From assembly GCA_910579505.1 (NCBI GenBank), contig CAJTTZ010000003.1:248001-312000 (forward strand): 64,000 bases of DNA, written 5' to 3'. The notes beneath the pieces were generated by a model. That model worked only from the letters and a program-made list of their open reading frames with translations, had not been told where the DNA came from and searched no databases. This document shows positions 62,380 through 64,000 of the stretch, in pieces. The position numbers were made by a program, and so were the translations under genes. This DNA comes from an uncultured Lachnospiraceae bacterium. Its GTDB lineage: Bacteria > Bacillota > Clostridia > Lachnospirales > Lachnospiraceae. Within the stretch, counting starts at the first letter, position 1. Every line of letters starts with the position of its first letter.

Positions 62380-63318
62380 ATGGCGGAAACACGAGGAATG
62401 CAAAGCGGTTTACATAAATTGGAAATCCGAAATAGGCAGGCGTGGGGAAACGGGAAAAAGTATAGGCGCAGGAGGCGCGCTTTCCTTTTATTCCTTTTGC
62501 CGAGTCTGGCGGGGGTGACGCTTTTTGTGCTCCTGCCCTTTCTTGACGTGGTGAAGCGGTCTTTCCAGACGGCGGTCACGGGCGAGTTTACAGGCGTGAA
62601 AAATTACGGCGTTATTTTCCAGAACCAGGCGTTTGTGCTGGCGGTAAAAAATACCGCGCGTTTTACGGTGGTATGCATTCCGCTTCTGGTGCTTGCTGGG
62701 CTTCTGGTGGCGCTTACTTTGAGCAATTTTAAAAATGCGTCCTTAATTAAGTCGGTGTATCTGTTTCCGCTTGCCATGCCGACGGCCACCATCGTTCTCG
62801 TATGGAAAATGGTCTTTTACAGGCAGGGGTTCTTAAATCTTTTCCTCACAAAGATCGGGGAAATAACAGGACTTTGGGGGAGTGTGACTACGGATTATCT
62901 GGGGACGGGCGCGTCCTTCTGGGTGCTGGTGGCGAGTTACCTGTGGAAGAATACCGGGTATACGGTGGTGCTCTGGCTTGCGGGTATTCTGGCGATTCCA
63001 AGCGAGTTTATCGAGGCGGCAAGAGTGGATGGGGCGGGGCGCTGGAAGTGTATCCGCTATATCATCCTGCCGAATCTGAAGGGGAGTTTTTACACTATTG
63101 TAATTTTATCTTTTCTAAATTCCTTTAAGATTTACCGGGAGGCTTATCTGGTGGCGGGGTCTTATCCGCAGGAGGATATTTATCTGCTCCAGCATCTGTT
63201 CAACAACTGGTTCGTCAATCTGGAGTTTGACAAGATGGCTGCTGCCGCAGTGTGCGTGGGGGTGGTGCTGTTTGTGGCGATCATGGCGCTGCAGCGGATC
63301 TGGGACAAGGCGGAGTGA
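62380..63318 (+). CDS. Carbohydrate ABC transporter permease (MalF-like)
   Basis: The 312-residue permease has about six hydrophobic spans (AFLLFLLPSLAGVTLFVLLPF first) and the MalF/UgpA-type EAA loop EAARVDGAGRWKCIRYIILP. It forms the membrane channel with the MalG-like partner downstream. ATG 62380 is preferred; GTG 62332 and ATG 62398 are alternatives. No ATP-binding gene is in the window, so a shared ATPase elsewhere (MsmX-type) may serve it. Confidence 0.9.
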   Translation: MAETRGMQSGLHKLEIRNRQAWGNGKKYRRRRRAFLLFLLPSLAGVTLFVLLPFLDVVKRSFQTAVTGEFTGVKNYGVIFQNQAFVLAVKNTARFTVVCIPLLVLAGLLVALTLSNFKNASLIKSVYLFPLAMPTATIVLVWKMVFYRQGFLNLFLTKIGEITGLWGSVTTDYLGTGASFWVLVASYLWKNTGYTVVLWLAGILAIPSEFIEAARVDGAGRWKCIRYIILPNLKGSFYTIVILSFLNSFKIYREAYLVAGSYPQEDIYLLQHLFNNWFVNLEFDKMAAAAVCVGVVLFVAIMALQRIWDKAE

Positions 63319-63322
63319 ATGA

Positions 63323-63399
63323 GGTGCGAAACTTGCTTTTAGTTAATGAGATTGCACAAATAACATAACCAGCATAGTACTGAGAGGAGTTTCGCAATC
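63323..63399 (+). repeat. Inverted-repeat element between the two sugar permease genes
   Basis: GATTGC (63350-63355) pairs with GCAATC (63394-63399). TGCGAAAC (63324-63331) can alternatively pair with GTTTCGCA (63389-63396). It matches the element at 57009 with one compensated base pair. Confidence 0.4.
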
Positions 63400-63430
63400 A
63401 ACATATTAGAAAAAGAAGGAAGGCTGTGGG

Positions 63431-64000
63431 ATGCCGAAGTTTAGAAAAGAAATATATGGTATGATAAAAAAGTATATGGCGGTGGGAGCGCTGCTTGTGC
63501 CGGCGGTTCTGATCTGTCTTCCTGTGTTTCTGATACTGACGGGATCGGTGATGGACAGTCTGGAAATGAAACAGTATCTGCTTCCTGTGTTTGGGGATGG
63601 GGAGGGATATATCCGATGGAAACTGATGCCGGATTATCCTACCTTTGAACATTACGGCAGGCTCCTGTTTATGACGCCCTCGTTTTTCGTCCTGTTCTGG
63701 AACTCGGTGAAACTGGTGCTCTGTATTCTGGCGGGGCAGCTTTTGGTGGGGGTTCCTGCGGCGTGGGCGTTCGCCGCCTATTCAGTGCGTGGGAGCAGGG
63801 CCTTGTTTGCCCTTTATGTGGTGCTGATGCTTCTGCCCTTTCAGGTGACAATGCTTTCCAGTTATCTGGTGCTTGACCGTTTACTGCTCATGAATACCCA
63901 TGCCGCTATCATTCTGCCGGCGGTGTTTTCTACCCTGCCGATCTTTTTGTCATACGGAGGTTTCCGGGCAATTCCGCCGCAGCTGTTTGAGGCGGCACGG
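63431..64000 (+). CDS. Carbohydrate ABC transporter permease (MalG-like), truncated by window end
   Basis: The 190-residue part visible before the edge has four hydrophobic segments (LLVPAVLICLPVFLILTGSV, FFVLFWNSVKLVLCILAG, ALYVVLMLLPFQVTMLSS and IILPAVFSTLPIFL), typical of MalG-type permeases, and ends at PPQLFEAAR, the opening of the EAA loop. An AAGAAGGAAGG is 8 nt before ATG 63431. It is the second channel half with the MalF-like gene. Confidence 0.88.
   Translation, partial: MPKFRKEIYGMIKKYMAVGALLVPAVLICLPVFLILTGSVMDSLEMKQYLLPVFGDGEGYIRWKLMPDYPTFEHYGRLLFMTPSFFVLFWNSVKLVLCILAGQLLVGVPAAWAFAAYSVRGSRALFALYVVLMLLPFQVTMLSSYLVLDRLLLMNTHAAIILPAVFSTLPIFLSYGGFRAIPPQLFEAAR

Noticed and set aside
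1..64000. CRISPR arrays, prophage, integrase or transposase genes
   Set aside because: No regularly spaced direct repeats, Cas genes, phage genes, integrase or transposase were seen.

Overview
The window looks like one chromosomal stretch of a Gram-positive anaerobic gut Firmicute, most likely a Lachnospiraceae (Clostridia). Signs are a PolC-type replicative polymerase, a Firmicutes-style rimP-nusA-rnpM-L7Ae-infB-rbfA operon, strong AGGAGG ribosome-binding sites, lipoprotein signal peptides, and several families I associate with Lachnospiraceae (DUF6020-, DUF5050- and DUF6033-like proteins). These assignments come from reading the translations; no database search was run. No phage, plasmid, transposase, rRNA or CRISPR array was seen.

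Layout: 1-3.2 kb holds the 3' part of polC and a cytidylate-kinase-like gene. 3.2-5.6 kb is a three-gene polar amino-acid ABC importer with a clear promoter, a palindrome and a 5' hairpin. A tRNA-Glu(CTC) follows, then a gene-poor patch with a small, possibly frameshifted gene. 6.3-10.4 kb has a glycerate kinase, an MBL-fold hydrolase and a DUF6020-like membrane protein. 10.4-19.1 kb is the translation and RNA operon rimP-nusA-rnpM-L7Ae-infB-rbfA-nrnA-truB-ribF. 19.1-25.9 kb holds a Na/Pi cotransporter, an NlpC/P60 hydrolase, a small membrane protein, rpsO, pnp and an HD-GYP-like protein.

25.9-33.8 kb has pyrBI, a nitroreductase, a PH-domain protein, a CmpB-like membrane protein, a folate operon (folC-folE-folP-folBK) and a DUF5050-like anchored protein. 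33.9-41.2 kb is a co-directional run pheA, DUF815 ATPase, ppx, ppk, maf and a small acidic protein. 41.2-44.7 kb is a leftward Cof-HAD, PHP and ABC-F group. 44.7-45.2 kb holds a 32-residue hydrophobic peptide gene with an antisense promoter, resembling a type I toxin-antitoxin locus.

46-64 kb is a signalling and uptake block: an OmpR/HK two-component system, two hybrid histidine kinases, a tiny lipoprotein, three large lipoproteins that join a propeller-like N-terminal half to a solute-binding domain, and two sugar-ABC permeases, the second cut by the window end. The response-regulator promoter and the promoters of the tiny lipoprotein and the first large lipoprotein share an identical layout of TTAGAG-like direct repeats placed 10 nt before the -10 box, which suggests one autoregulated regulon.

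A second theme is a family of hairpin repeats placed just after stop codons between co-directional genes (after pnp, pheA, the DUF815 gene, ppk, the ABC-F gene and the second and third large lipoproteins). Copies differ by compensatory base changes that keep the stems paired.
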